The notes: generated from the letters alone by a model not told the origin. Shown: positions 50,472 to 60,555, numbered from the stretch's first letter. The stretch is DNA of 64,000 nt from Symbiodinium microadriaticum (GCA_001939145.1 LSRX01000181.1:309156-373155); one strand, 5' to 3'. Made by a program: numbers and translations.

Positions 50472-51985
50472 GGATAGCCTTCTTTTTGTCATTCTTTTTG
50501 TCCTTCTTTTTGTCTTTCTTCTTATTGTCGTCGCTCTTCTCGTCATCGTCGTCGTCCGAGCTGTCTCCCTCACCGTCGGAGTCGGAGCTTTCCTCCCTGG
50601 CTTCCATCTGGAAGAGATCAGAGATCTCGTCCACAAACTCGCCGCACTGCTCATCTTCCACCAGAACGAGGTACTGCAACAAACCTCGCGAGTGCGTTGC
50701 AGCAACCCATTGAGCACGAATTGTGAAAATCCCACCCCGTCACCTCTCCCCCCAAGCCTGGAAGCTCCGGGTGGTGGCGAATCTCTGTGGCCCTCAATTC
50801 ATCATCCATCTCCTTCCTCAAGATGATCGACTTAACGACCTCCTGGTCGTTGTCGAAGATCTGAAGCATTTGTTTCTTCGTAACCCATCGCCTCGTACCG
50901 CGGCGTGTGCTCCTTGCTGATGTCTTAATAGTCTTGAGCACAACTGAGTTGTGCCACTTGCCCTTGCACTGCTGAAAGTCTTCATAGAGGGAGCTCATCC
51001 GGTGCTTGCCTTGACTGTATTATGTATTTACACACAAGCTGATGCGACACATATCATACGACACATGAAAGGAAATCTTTCTGCCATAGCACAATACTTC
51101 GATGCTTGGTAAGCATTCTTGATCTCTTTGGGCGTTCTCTTGCCTTAAGCAAAGATGGAATCGACTGGGTCCGTTAGGAACATGCGACACGATGATTTGC
51201 GCTGGGGCTGCTGCCGTGCACGCTTCGCCAAAAGCGCATGAACAGCTTATGTGCGAGGGTCTTCTTGTCTTTGTCATCAACTGACTCCTCCTCTTCCTCT
51301 TCCTCCTTCATCTGCTCCTGGCTTGCCTTCTTGCTAGGCGGGCTGGGTACTGCCTTGGCCTTGGGCTTCCGCGGGGATGGTGCCTGGTTGCTGCTCCTTG
51401 CCGAGCCATGGTCCTTCAAAACATATTTATCATTCTCTTTTGCTTCCTCCTCCGTTTCCAGTTTCTTCGGGGTGCTGGATTTGCTGGGGCTGCGGGCAAC
51501 CTTTGTTGTTTTCTTTGGCTTTGCATTCTTCGCGATCTTGCGTGTCTTTGGGCCGGATTTTGTTTTGGCTTTGCCAGTCGCCTTGGCCTTGTTGTTGTTC
51601 TTGCCCTTCCTGGGTTCACTGCTTGGCTCCTCATTTTCCTCTTCCTCTGGGGCTTTGGCAGCATCTGGGGATTTCGCTCTCTCCTTCTTGAACTCTTGGT
51701 CCAAGCTTTTTTGAATCCTCTGTGCTTTCGTCTTTCTCTCTGAGTCTGTTAGCTGATCGGTTGTCTGGGGTCGGCGCAGTGCTGCCTTCACTTTGTTTGG
51801 CAGCTTGGAACCAGAGTCGCTTTCCGCAAAAGAGTTGCTTCGGCGCTTGGGTGGCGGGGTCTACACGATGGTCTGGCACGAGTCGGTACGAAGCGGCTTC
51901 TTGCCAGCAAGGCCTTTCTGAAAAGTATCCTTGCCGGGTGGGGTGCTGGGCTTATCTTCCTTTGGTGACTTGGTCCTCGGCAGGA
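49202..51985 (-). pseudogene. Gene B: lysine-rich, acidic coiled-coil protein, probably broken (multi-exon)
   Basis: Minus-strand coding pieces in order: a Lys/Pro/Ser-rich segment (about 51985-51240) with acidic runs, ending KLFMRFWRSVHG; about 50998-50750 with SSLYEDFQQCKGKWHNS and RRWVTKKQML; about 50673-50470 with YLVLVEDEQCGEFVDEISDL and an Asp/Lys tail; about 50183-50040, Lys/Glu-rich (KRKKRGKKNKKG); about 49790-49710; about 49640-49520; and about 49340-49202, ending ATGKKK and TAG at 49202-49204. The YEDF/W domain plus Lys-rich arms resembles another abundant dinoflagellate family of unknown role. In-frame stops occur at 51861-51863 (TAG) and 49615-49617 (TAA), though each overlaps an AG that might be a splice acceptor. 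Ns fill part of an intron. Confidence 0.5.
50348..50440. other. Assembly gap (93 N)
   Basis: A run of 93 unknown bases between a CA-rich repeat on the left and a CT run on the right, inside an intron of gene B. The gap is probably a microsatellite that failed to assemble. Its length may be a placeholder. Confidence 0.97.
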
Positions 51986-52991
51986 GGAGAGTGACAGACG
52001 TTTTTATGCATGCATGAACACAGCCCCCACTCGTTTCAAATTATCAAAGGACCCAGCCCCGTAGAGGAAGATTCCGCTGAGAAAGCACCGGCATCCTTGC
52101 CCCCAGTTTTGGAGGCCCTGATCGCTCTCTCGCGGGCCCTTCTGAGCACGTCGTCCACGTCGCAGCTGATTACCATGACCCCCCAAATGCACAATGCCGT
52201 GTAAGCAAGAGGACTCGAAGAACCCTCCTTGATCCGGATGAATGCAGCATGCGTACACACACGTGCCGCACAGCATTTACAGTTGCGCACAGGCACCAAA
52301 CACAGACGCGGTTTAGAGTAACTTTTCAGGGGCCCAAATTATCACAGTTATCACGGTGGGTTTCACGGTTATCACGGTGGGTTTCACGCTGGTTTCACGC
52401 TGGTTTCACGCTCTTTTCACGGTGGTGCTTTTTTGTATGTGTGCTGAGTTTTTTTTTGGTGCTGTGAAAGCATTGGGGGTGTTGCGTGCAATCTCTGCTG
52501 TTTTGCTCTCCGCGCGATCTCCCCGTGCCACGAAGATTTAGGGCTTACGTGATGTTCACAAATTTCACACAAACCCTGCCCTGCCGACTCTGGAGTATCT
52601 CTCGTATCTCTTGTGGAATACTCATGTAATATTGATTAGGAATGACAAGTATCCTCGATTCTGGCATGGCAGAGCACAGCTTAGGGGAAGTTGAAGACGG
52701 GCCGGTATCGGCCTTGTCGAATCTCCTTGGACAGAAAATCAACTACAGGGCTCAAGTTGGCGTGTTTCCACGCATACGGAGGCTCCAGAGGCGACGATGC
52801 TGTTCCCAGAGCCTAGCAAGGAAGGAACACGCAAACACATTAGATACAATCCCGACAATCTTGACCAAACCTCGGCTGGGCCTCGGCCAAGTCTTGAACG
52901 GCAGGGCGTAGAAAGCATCTTTGGTCTGCCTGGGAGGGTTACATATATATGTATCCTGGGTCTTCAAAACTGAAGCATTTGTTTGAGGTAC
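51986..52991 (-). other. Spacer between genes C and B, possible first exon of B
   Basis: The minus frame at about 52190-52040 reads VISCDVDDVLRRARERAIRA and SKTGGKDAGAFSAESSSTG, which suits an N-terminal exon of gene B but could not be tied in by phase. Short direct repeats of TTTCACGGTTATCACGGTGGG type lie at 52335-52425. Otherwise nothing is recognised. Later exons of gene C may lie here but none was found. Confidence 0.35.
52335..52425. repeat. TTATCACGGTGGGTTTCACG-type short tandem repeat
   Basis: Several imperfect copies of TTATCACGG/TTTCACGCTGG units in a row, between genes C and B. Confidence 0.75.
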
Positions 52992-54460
52992 AGGCAATGA
53001 AGCTCGTGTGGTGTTCGGCCACAGCTTTACCAAAGGCAGCAGGGTACATCTGGGTTTGCTTCAGCTTGGGGTGTAAACTGATCCCCATATACGAAACATA
53101 CCTTTAAATTTCCCTACATGTACAGTATTAAATTCAATAGCCAACTGCCCTTAGCAAACCCAAATCTACCTTCCCAGGTTGGCCACTCGCACTGTGCTGT
53201 TGTGCCTCCTGGCATCGATGCGATCCGTGTATTGGTATGTGGAACAGCCGGCATCTTCGGTTTTCCCAAGCTATCCGTACATGGTCTTCCTGCAACAGAT
53301 CTTGGATCGTTACATCCCCATGTACACCGTGAGGTTGTTGCAGCCTTAGTCTCCAAGTATGTTCTAATCTGGATGCAACTAGTTCAGAAGAGTATTAAAT
53401 TGAATCGTTGCATGCCGCTCCTAGCAGCTAAGTTCAATGGGAGCATACGGACACGGGTCTGTCAAGCCGACGGTGATGCTGGGAAACGCGCCCGAAACTT
53501 ACCAGCTCTTCGCCACTAAACCCTAAACCTTAAACCCTAAACCCTATAAACCCTAAACCCAAACCTCCTGCCCCAAAAAGAATGTGGCTGCAGGCCTTGG
53601 CTCTTCAAGATGTACGTGAAGCTGACGCGGTCCAGGAAGAAAGAACTCGGCCTTTGTTCCAAAGGTGTTGTGAAGAGGACAGTCGATAAACAAAGTGGCC
53701 GAGAAAAGGTGCCCGAACCCTAGCATGGACTCTGTTCGTCTGTTCTTCCAATCAGTACTTGTGCACACTAGCTTAACCCTAGTTTCTAGATCGAACCAAG
53801 GACAGGAGGACCAGAGGACAACCCAACCCCACCGAAAGCCCCTGCTAAATTAACTAAGGTCCCGAAACGAACCCTCCAAGAAACCCGCGTAGCTCGTGAT
53901 ATCGTACATAAATAGGATAGCTTACCTAGGTCCGAAAAGTAGGTGCCCAATGCTCCAAAAGACACGTTGGCTTCTCTAATGTATCGGTGCCGGGTGGAAC
54001 CGAATATCGTATGCTTGCTCCGGCCCGATGTTTTGCGGTTCATCCAGACCCAGGATCCACAGGGCAGCCCTGCAGCCAGTATCCCACGAGGGGAAAGCCT
54101 GAGCACCTTCATCATCGCTCGTAGCAGCCCCAACCTTAGCGAGAAACCAACGGTTGAAACCAGCAATCCCTAGAGGCAGAAACCCGCAACAGCTGATGTA
54201 GGTTCCTTACACTGTGAGCAGATCGTCGTCCTTCCGGTAGGCCATATCGAAGTAATCCCTAGGCAGGAGGATTGATTTAAAATTGAAGTCAGTGCTCTCG
54301 GACATAAGAAGGTAAGCCAGGGACGATTTGTATCCCAAGCTGCCTCAAAATATGAACGAAAGAAGCAAACACGTTTTTGAACATGGTGCTGATTGAGATC
54401 CAGGCTGAAGCCTGCTTCCACAGATCCTCGACCTCCGAAAAGATCTAGACATTGTACATC
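52992..54460 (-). CDS. Gene C core: cytosine-C5-methyltransferase-like protein, interrupted by an inverted block
   Basis: Minus-strand exons: 54460 to about 54383, 54296-54211, 54134-53964 and 53064-52992. The first carries CLDLFGGRGSVEAGF, like the SAM-binding motif I (DxFxGxG) of cytosine-C5 methyltransferases. The second carries LLPRDYFDMAY. The third carries GLPCGSWVWMN, with a Pro-Cys pair where motif IV has its catalytic PC, and ends at REAN with GT of the next codon. The last reads LKQTQMYPAAFGKAVAEHH. From memory this is a large dinoflagellate-specific family. No stop or frameshift lies in the exons. The three exons expected between 53964 and 53064 are on the opposite strand (see 53178-53708). 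DNA or RNA methylation is inference; the fold may be retained without activity. Confidence 0.6.
53178..53708 (+). CDS. Three exons of gene C in inverted orientation
   Basis: Plus-strand exons at 53178-53333, 53433-53489 and 53594-53708. They read LATRTVLLCLL then VYWYVEQPASSVFPSYPYM; SMGAYGHGSVKPTVMLGN; and PWLFKMYVKLTRSRKKE. These are the blocks that should follow REAN and precede LKQTQMYP in gene C. The EQP matches the position of motif VI (ENV) of C5 methyltransferases. Turning the block round, 53964 (phase 2, AACGT) joins 53178 (G) to give REANVLATRTVLL, and 53708 (phase 0) joins 53064 (phase 0). The internal junctions also fit: AG with T, and GC with G across a GC donor. The left breakpoint lies in 53065-53177 and the right one in 53709-53963. 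Telomere-like repeats lie in the second intron of the block. In this state the gene cannot be spliced from one transcript. Confidence 0.66.
53517..53566 (-). repeat. Telomere-like (CCCTAAA)n array in an intron
   Basis: About seven CCCTAAA units with small variants, within the intron between the second and third inverted exons of gene C. It is the dinoflagellate/plant-type telomere sequence at an internal site. Confidence 0.9.
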
Positions 54461-55440
54461 CTCAGTATTACAGAATATTCCCAAAGATTGGTTTATGCAC
54501 GAACACAAGCTAGTGAGACCAAGCACTAGGACGGGCGCTCGATCATCGTTCGGCGAATCTGCATTCTGAGCAATGTAGTCTGCAAGATGCAACCTGCGCA
54601 CACAATCTCGTTGCTGTTAAATATTGCTACATACACACCATCCGTGAGCTCCTAGGTGCATTCAAGCAACAAGATACTTGGGAAGCCACAGTAGATCAGG
54701 GCTTGCAAGGTGTCGCGGGTTATGGCGATAGGTCGCAGCATCCAAGACATGCTAGCCACTAGCCTAAAGCACCAACCTCGACATCCGAAACTCTGGGGAG
54801 CCACCAATCTTCGCCACGATTTAAGCATCCAGGGCACGGCTTCACTCAATCAAGCGAGACACAGAACACCCAACAATGCGAAACTCTTTTGCAGTGGGTC
54901 AAGCAGCAGGTGCTTCAAGCAGGGCACTGAACCGATATGCGGTAAATTGAAGATCTTCACCAGCCAGCACCCAAACACGCAGCATCCCACCTAAGATTGA
55001 GAACGGGTTTACGTAAAACCATATTTGAATATGCATATGCGGACAACTGAGCTGCTTCTCTGGGCGGCAGGCGCCGTCTGCAGATCCTCGAAGCGATTCC
55101 AGCCGATAGAGAGGCCAGGCTTTTCTTTCTTGTTCGCCTTGATCGAGTAGAGTTGGTTAGAGTTTGGGGCTGCGGGTTGTCGTTTCGACACAGGCTAGGG
55201 CGAAGGCTGTGAAGTTTGTGCCATACTTCTTGTTGACACGGTTCGTGCGCGCTTCATCTGCTGGGCATACATAGAAACTACCGGAGTAGGCGTTGAACCT
55301 CAGCAGCCCATGGTTTCCAGATTTCTGTTCTGCTACCATCGTATATCGCAAAATGACATCAGTAAGGCTTGCGCACGATACCGATTGATGCTGGCTTTCC
55401 AACAACATGAAGCGTCCAGGACCTAGATCGAAGAAATCTA
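54461..55440 (-). CDS. Candidate middle exons of gene C
   Basis: Two minus-strand open stretches lie between the N-terminal part and the methyltransferase-like core. About 55390-55195 reads VILRYTMVAEQKSGNHGLLR and FNAYSGSFYVCPADEARTNR, then NKKYGTNFTAFALA before a GT donor. About 55170-55020 reads KPGLSIGWNRFEDLQTAPAA. Both are free of stops over the likely exon and have balanced composition. They are not recognised as a known domain. Whether they belong to gene C is inferred from strand and position. The stretch 54461-54990 holds no clear exon, although the minus frame around 54700-54660 is open. Confidence 0.38.
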
Positions 55441-55445
55441 TGGAG

Positions 55446-55480
55446 GTTAGGGTTTAGGGCTTAGGGTTTAGGGTTTAGGG
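55446..55480 (+). repeat. Telomere-like (TTTAGGG)n array in an intron
   Basis: Four to five TTTAGGG units in a presumed intron of gene C, in the opposite orientation to the array at 53517-53566. Confidence 0.9.
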
Positions 55481-55511
55481 ACCGTCATAATCCAAAAGCA
55501 TGGGTTCTCAC

Positions 55512-55603
55512 CCCCTTGGCCCGTGGAGAACATTGAGATTGAGCACCATACGCATATCTTTGTCAGCAATAGCACGGAATTGGGGCAACATAGCTTTTTT
55601 GAC
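55512..55603 (-). CDS. Candidate short exon of gene C
   Basis: A 92-base stretch between a CAG acceptor (TTGTGGTCGCAG) and a GTGAG donor. It reads VKKAMLPQFRAIADKDMRM then VLNLNVLHGP without stops. The splice signals and composition make it a likely exon. It lies on the same strand as the neighbouring coding pieces, with a telomere-like repeat in the intron after it. The function of this segment is unknown. Confidence 0.45.
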
Positions 55604-55639
55604 CTGCGACCACAACATTGAAACAACAAAAAGTAACTC

Positions 55640-56580
55640 TCATATGCAACCTTGCACACGTGGAAACCTTCGCTCGCGGATCATCTTTCCCTGCCGGTTT
55701 CTTCCGGGGCGGTTCGTCTTCTTCTGCTTCTCCGTCCCCATTGTCCTCTCCCTCATCTTCCTCTTCCTGGCCTTCCTGATTGCTCTCTCCTCCCTCTTCC
55801 TCTTCCTGGCCTTCCTGATCGTCCTCTCCCTCGGCTTCCTATTCCTGGCCTTCGTTGTCGTTCTCTCCCTCCTCTTTCTCTTCCTGGTGTTCCGGGTCTT
55901 CTGTCTCCTCCTCTTTCTTCTTGCCATCGGTTGTCTTTCGGCTTTTCTTTGGGACGGTCGTTTCTTTGGCGGCTGGCCGCTTCATCACGGGAGCATCTTG
56001 GGAGTGTTTCCTCCCCCTTCCCCTCCCCCTTCCCCTGCCTCGGCCCCTGCCTCTCTGCCCACTCGCTGCGGGAAGGGAATCGGGAGACTGCGGATCCTCG
56101 TCATTCTCTGCTACTGAACCCTTGCTCCTCTCACGAAGAGCTTTCCTTGCTTTCTGTTGTGCCTGGCACGACTGCTTCTGGGATTCTGATATCGATAGCA
56201 CAAGAAATCAGTACAGCCTGGAGAGCCAGATTGGGATCTTCGTTTTCATGTTGCTACAAAATCTTCTTGGCTTTCGCCGTCAACTGTGATGGCAGGGAAG
56301 GCACGGATCCCTTAGTAGGTGCTTCATCCTGGGTCAGGCTTGCAGTCTAAGCAATTTCGACAACTCGAGGGCAGCAACAAGTAAGATTTATCCCAGGCAT
56401 CAGACCCACCCCAGTCCTTGTATGTACCACCCTCTTTGACAGCTTCATCTTGACTTTCGATGTCTTCTCCCCCCACACAAGTATCGCTTTCATGAGGGGT
56501 CTCCTCTTCACCGCCCTCAGCCTGCTCGCAGGTCTCATCTCCGGCCTCCGGTGGCAGCAGCAGCAGCAACAACAACAACA
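55640..56580 (-). CDS. N-terminal low-complexity part of gene C (RG-repeat, MKRPAA motif)
   Basis: Two minus-strand pieces. About 56530-56350 is Glu/Gly-rich (EQAEGGEEETPHESDT). About 56201-55690 begins SESQKQSCQAQQKARKALRE, then has seven RG pairs (RGRGRGRGRGRGRGR), VMKRPAAKE, a Lys/Arg-rich stretch (KKSRKTTDGKKKEEE) and a long Glu/Asp/Lys tail. MKRPAA and basic RG arms are common in dinoflagellate nuclear and transposon-like proteins and suggest nucleic-acid binding and nuclear location. The segment could belong to gene C or instead be the N-terminus of a separate member of the gene A family. A CAG/CAA run at 56554-56584 adjoins its 5' side. Confidence 0.45.
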
Positions 56581-56584
56581 ACAG
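56554..56584. repeat. CAG/CAA trinucleotide run
   Basis: About ten CAG and CAA triplets near the 5' end of the gene C region. On the minus strand they would read as a leucine run. Confidence 0.88.
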
Positions 56585-56916
56585 ACTTATGTGCGGTTAT
56601 ACCGGCTAGGCTTAAAAAATTGAACAAAAAATTAAGTTCCTGCAAACATGAACGGTACCCTTAACCTTAGTACTTAGACCCCCGTTCCTACATCGGCTAG
56701 GACTAGATCGAAGCGATCCAAGCAAATCTTAAGCTCCTCTACGCGGGAAGGATACCTATACCCCTAGATGCCCGTTCTAGCAAAATATAATTTACTGTGC
56801 ATCAACTAAGCAAGCTTGTGGAATATCTTTTGGTTCTGACTTCCCAGTGACAGCCAAAACCTGCGTGCAGCCCAAAACTTTACGGTGTGTCGTCTCAAAG
56901 TAAGCAAAAACAGCAG
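56585..56916. other. No recognisable gene
   Basis: Short spacer between the gene C region and the trinucleotide block. Nothing was recognised. Confidence 0.5.
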
Positions 56917-57167
<251 letters not shown>

Positions 57168-57377
57168 GCGATACGAGTGGCAGCAATTTATAAAGTTCAT
57201 AGTAGTAGTAGCAGCAGCAGGAAGAAGAATAGGACTGGGAACAGTAGCAACACTGCTAGACTTTGCAGTCCCAGTATAATAGTGACGTAACCACAGTGGC
57301 CAGCAGCACAGTAGCGGTAGCCATATATGAATATATACCAATGGCAGTCTATGTTCCGAAGGTCACAATGTCCAGGG
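57168..57377. other. No recognisable gene
   Basis: AGC/AGT-rich remnants and an ATATATGAATATATACC stretch near 57322. No gene. Confidence 0.5.
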
Positions 57378-57560
57378 GGTTTTGGGGCTTGGCATTGATG
57401 GTTTACGCTTTAAGGCTTTTGGCTTGGGTTTATAATTTATCGGGGTTTATAACTTTCGGTAAAGCCTGGCTAGTGGTTAGCAGGGTTTACCTCCAATCAA
57501 AACCCAAACTTACAATCCCTAAACTCGAGATCCTTAAAACTTACACTCCTCAAGTTGTAA
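57378..57560. repeat. Highly degenerate telomere-like sequence, orientation switches
   Basis: The left half has words such as GGGTTT, GGGGTTTATAA and TTTAAGG (TTTAGGG sense). From about 57495 the sense is AACCC, CCCTAAAC and CCTTAAAAC. The strand of the motif therefore changes near 57490. Confidence 0.55.
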
Positions 57561-57829
57561 AACATTTATTTAGAAGGAATGACAAAGATGGGCGACCATA
57601 GTTTCGGCTGTACGAAACGATGCTCTAAACTAAATCAGCAAGCCCAAGAAAGCTCAAATTCTGCTCCAGCCCAAAGAAATTCTCATCACAACGAACGGCC
57701 TGCGCATTCCCATCTGTAGATTGCTCGGCGAGCTCCTGCAGCGTAAAGGTTGCTTGGGTTTTCTACCAATCGTATTTGTCAGGCGGTTCTAGATAGTCCT
57801 GTTTCTTGGTCTGGATAACCAGCTTCAGC
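57561..57829. other. No recognisable gene
   Basis: Spacer before the candidate gene at 57830. Nothing recognised. Confidence 0.45.
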
Positions 57830-59123
57830 TTATCCATTTTCTCGTGAAGGGCACCCTTCCTGACAAAATGCCACCGGAATCTCGAATGGAATGTGGCTGC
57901 GAGAGAGCACCTCGAACGTTTGTTCCTTTGCGCCCGGTCGCAGGCCCAAGAACAGAACGTTCGCAGAATCCCTGCTTCCTCTGAAGCCCACTCCTGGGAT
58001 CGGGAAGCTGGGTGAAAAACTTATGGGCTGATTCTGATACGATTCTGAGGTTACGGCTTCCAAATCATCTTTGGAAAGGGTGCTGTCATGAAGGCGGAAA
58101 GTCGTATTGGACCAAGTTATAGCAGCCTGTTTGCAGGACCCTGACTGTTTCACAAGCACTTTGTTAAAGCTTGGCCGACCTCCACTTCTTTCTTCGTTGG
58201 TAAGTCACCAGCGAATGTGGCACAGTAGTTCAGGACGATTGGAAAGTTGAAATCGTCACAAACCTCGTGGGCTCGGCAAGATTAGTAGCCTAGCCCCTGT
58301 CAAAATTGGCGCTGGCCTGCTCCTCGGAAACAGACTTGACTGTCACATCCAGGAATCGAAATCGGAACGGCACCTGCGGAGAACATCAATTCGAATTTCG
58401 CAACCTACCAATTTTGGCGAAGATAAGCCCTGCCTCACTCTCATTCTTATCCTTCTTCAGGCTCTTAAGCTTCTTCTTCAGGCTTTCGATGCGTCGATTC
58501 ACGAACCCCGGCTGGAGGAGATCGCGGAAAAATTCCTGCCCCAATTTGCTGCTGCGACAACCAGTCACACAAAAGGACGGCTCAAAACTAAAAGGATTCC
58601 CCCGTCCTGCAGCAAGCTCAATCGCTGAGGGTTCGGTTTGCTATCAGGCATGCCGAGTCTAAGGCACACCTGCTCTGATATCTGCAAAATCTGCTTGATG
58701 GACGGCGGTTGGCATATCAAAGTTTGCCGGACAACTAGCACGCTTCCGCAGTTCTCATGCGAAGCCCTCAAAAGCAAAGCGAATGGAGGTAATGGAGGAT
58801 CACCTGTCTCCAGCTCGCCCATTTCCACCAGACCTGGAGGAGCTACGACGAGGCTTTGGAAAAATATGGAGGAACCCTGTAAAATAAGAATCTGAGCTTC
58901 GAGCGAGCAGAAAAAGCTTTTCGCGCAAACGTATAGGGCATCGCGATCGCCTTGATTGAGAAATGTGGAACACCGTAAATCTGTAAGGGGGCCTGGGTCT
59001 GCAACAATTTTCTGAGAAGCGTGCCCACAGAAGTAGTTGGAGCACTTGGCGAGCCATCATGTCATCGGTCAATATAAATGAAAGAACTGCTGGGAGCTTT
59101 TCAAGATAATAATGTTGCTTCAT
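57830..59123 (-). CDS. Unidentified candidate multi-exon gene
   Basis: Four minus-strand stretches have protein-like composition. About 59120-59040 reads QHYYLEKLPAVLSFILTDDM and about 59030-58880 reads QAPLQIYGVPHFSIKAIAMP. About 58800-58620 reads SIKQILQISEQVCLRLGMP, about 58560-58400 has FVNRRIESLKKKLKSLKKDK (a basic coiled coil), and about 58159-57830 has LSKDDLEAVTSES and PSFPIPGVGF. All share the strand and lie close together, but exon borders and a start were not fixed and no family was recognised. It may be a dinoflagellate-specific gene or several unrelated frames. Confidence 0.3.
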
Positions 59124-59583
59124 GGCTCTGTGAATGCTCTGTAACTGTGCATAGGAGCTATGAGTTATATAGTGCTAGACAGCCTGGAAGCCAAGAAAAG
59201 CAGGCCCACGCAGAAAACCATGAAACTAGAAGCCCACCAGTTTAACGGGTTCGCGGAAGTAGAGGGTATAGACACATTCAGCAGAATGGCTCCGCACCGC
59301 GGGATGCGGCTGGGCGACGCTGACGAGCAAGATGATTTCGTGGGGCCATGTCAGGAACTGGGATGCCAAGCAGCGGTGATTTCACGAGCTTCAGCATCTC
59401 TGATTCACAAAAAGGGTCCAAAGTACCTATATAGTAGAATGTAGGGTTTCTATGTTAGGAATTGGTCTTATGGTTTGGGAAAGTATCCCCCATAACACTA
59501 CCTAGGACCCTTTAGGATATTTCGTTTGCCTCAAGGAGCAGGCCCGGGGCGCCATCATCCGCGCCATACGGCCCTGGCTGTCC
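59124..59583. other. No assigned gene
   Basis: A plus frame (59160-59444, 94 codons) and an overlapping minus frame (MLKLVKSPLLGIPVPDM near 59400) are both open. Neither is recognised. Confidence 0.35.
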
Positions 59584-59627
59584 TCCTAAACCCTAAACCC
59601 AAAACCCTAAACCCTAAACCCTAAACC
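59584..59627 (-). repeat. Telomere-like (CCCTAAA)n array
   Basis: Five to six near-perfect CCCTAAA units in a row. Confidence 0.92.
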
Positions 59628-60254
59628 GTGCAAGTCCTTCTCAGCGCCCACCTCCCGCAGAAACTCTGCGACTCGGGCATGGCCCTTGCGCGGTGCACCC
59701 ATCAAGACATCTTTTGGGCTTCATGGGTATGCGGGCCTTACCATCTAGTATTGGTATTGCTGTATTACTCCGGGTCCCCTTGGGTGCGAAGGGTCCCGGG
59801 TTAAGGGAGGTTACCTAGAGGCTCAGTTGACTGGGTAAGTGGGTTAAGTGCAGCTTTGTAGTTAGTTGTGGTACCAATTAAATTACTTATCGTCCTACTT
59901 CCAAGGTGTCCTGATCCTCCGAAAAGCACCTTTAGCCCTAAACCCCCAAGGCAAGACCTCCGCCCATGCCCCAAACCGCCCAAACCCCTGAGCCCTGAAG
60001 GTGTGCAGCTTCTCGCCCATGGGCGTCTGATTTGCGAGGGGCCTGAGCTGCTCTCCGATGCAGGCCGGCCTTGCGGATTCTGTTTTAAGGGTAGGCTTGG
60101 GGTGTAGTGACGTGTTCAGGATGCATACGGCACGGCGAAGATCTTGCGGGGGGAGTGGCGGGATGCCCGGGTGCACAGGGGAAGTATGAGTTAAGGCTCA
60201 GGAAGTTTAGGGGTTTAGTTAAGTTTAAGTAATGAGTAACATTTCTACCCCTCA
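59628..60254. other. No recognisable gene
   Basis: Open frames on both strands in 59860-60176 overlap each other and have no motif. Degenerate CCCTAAA words at 59925-59990. Confidence 0.45.
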
Positions 60255-60555
60255 AGGCGCGCCCTAAACCCCTAAACCCTAAACCTCTCTAGGCCCTAAA
60301 CTTCAAAACCCGACACCTCTAAACACTAAACATCTACGCCCTAAACCTCTGAACCGTTAAAGCCTAAGCCCTGACCCTTAGCTTCACCTTTGCAGCATCT
60401 CGTCGAATCGCATTCCTCGGCCTGTGCAGCGATGTGCTTCCCGAGGGGAAGCAGATGGTCTTAGGGTTTAGGTTCTCAGTTTACATTTGGGGTTTAGGTG
60501 TAGGGCCTGATCTAGGGGCCTCAATTTAGGCTAGTGTAGGGTTTATATAGGGACT
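60255..60555. repeat. Degenerate telomere-like arrays in opposite orientation
   Basis: 60255-60380 carries CCCTAAA-type units with many variants. 60455-60555 carries TTTAGGG-type units. About 75 bases of other sequence separate them. Confidence 0.75.
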
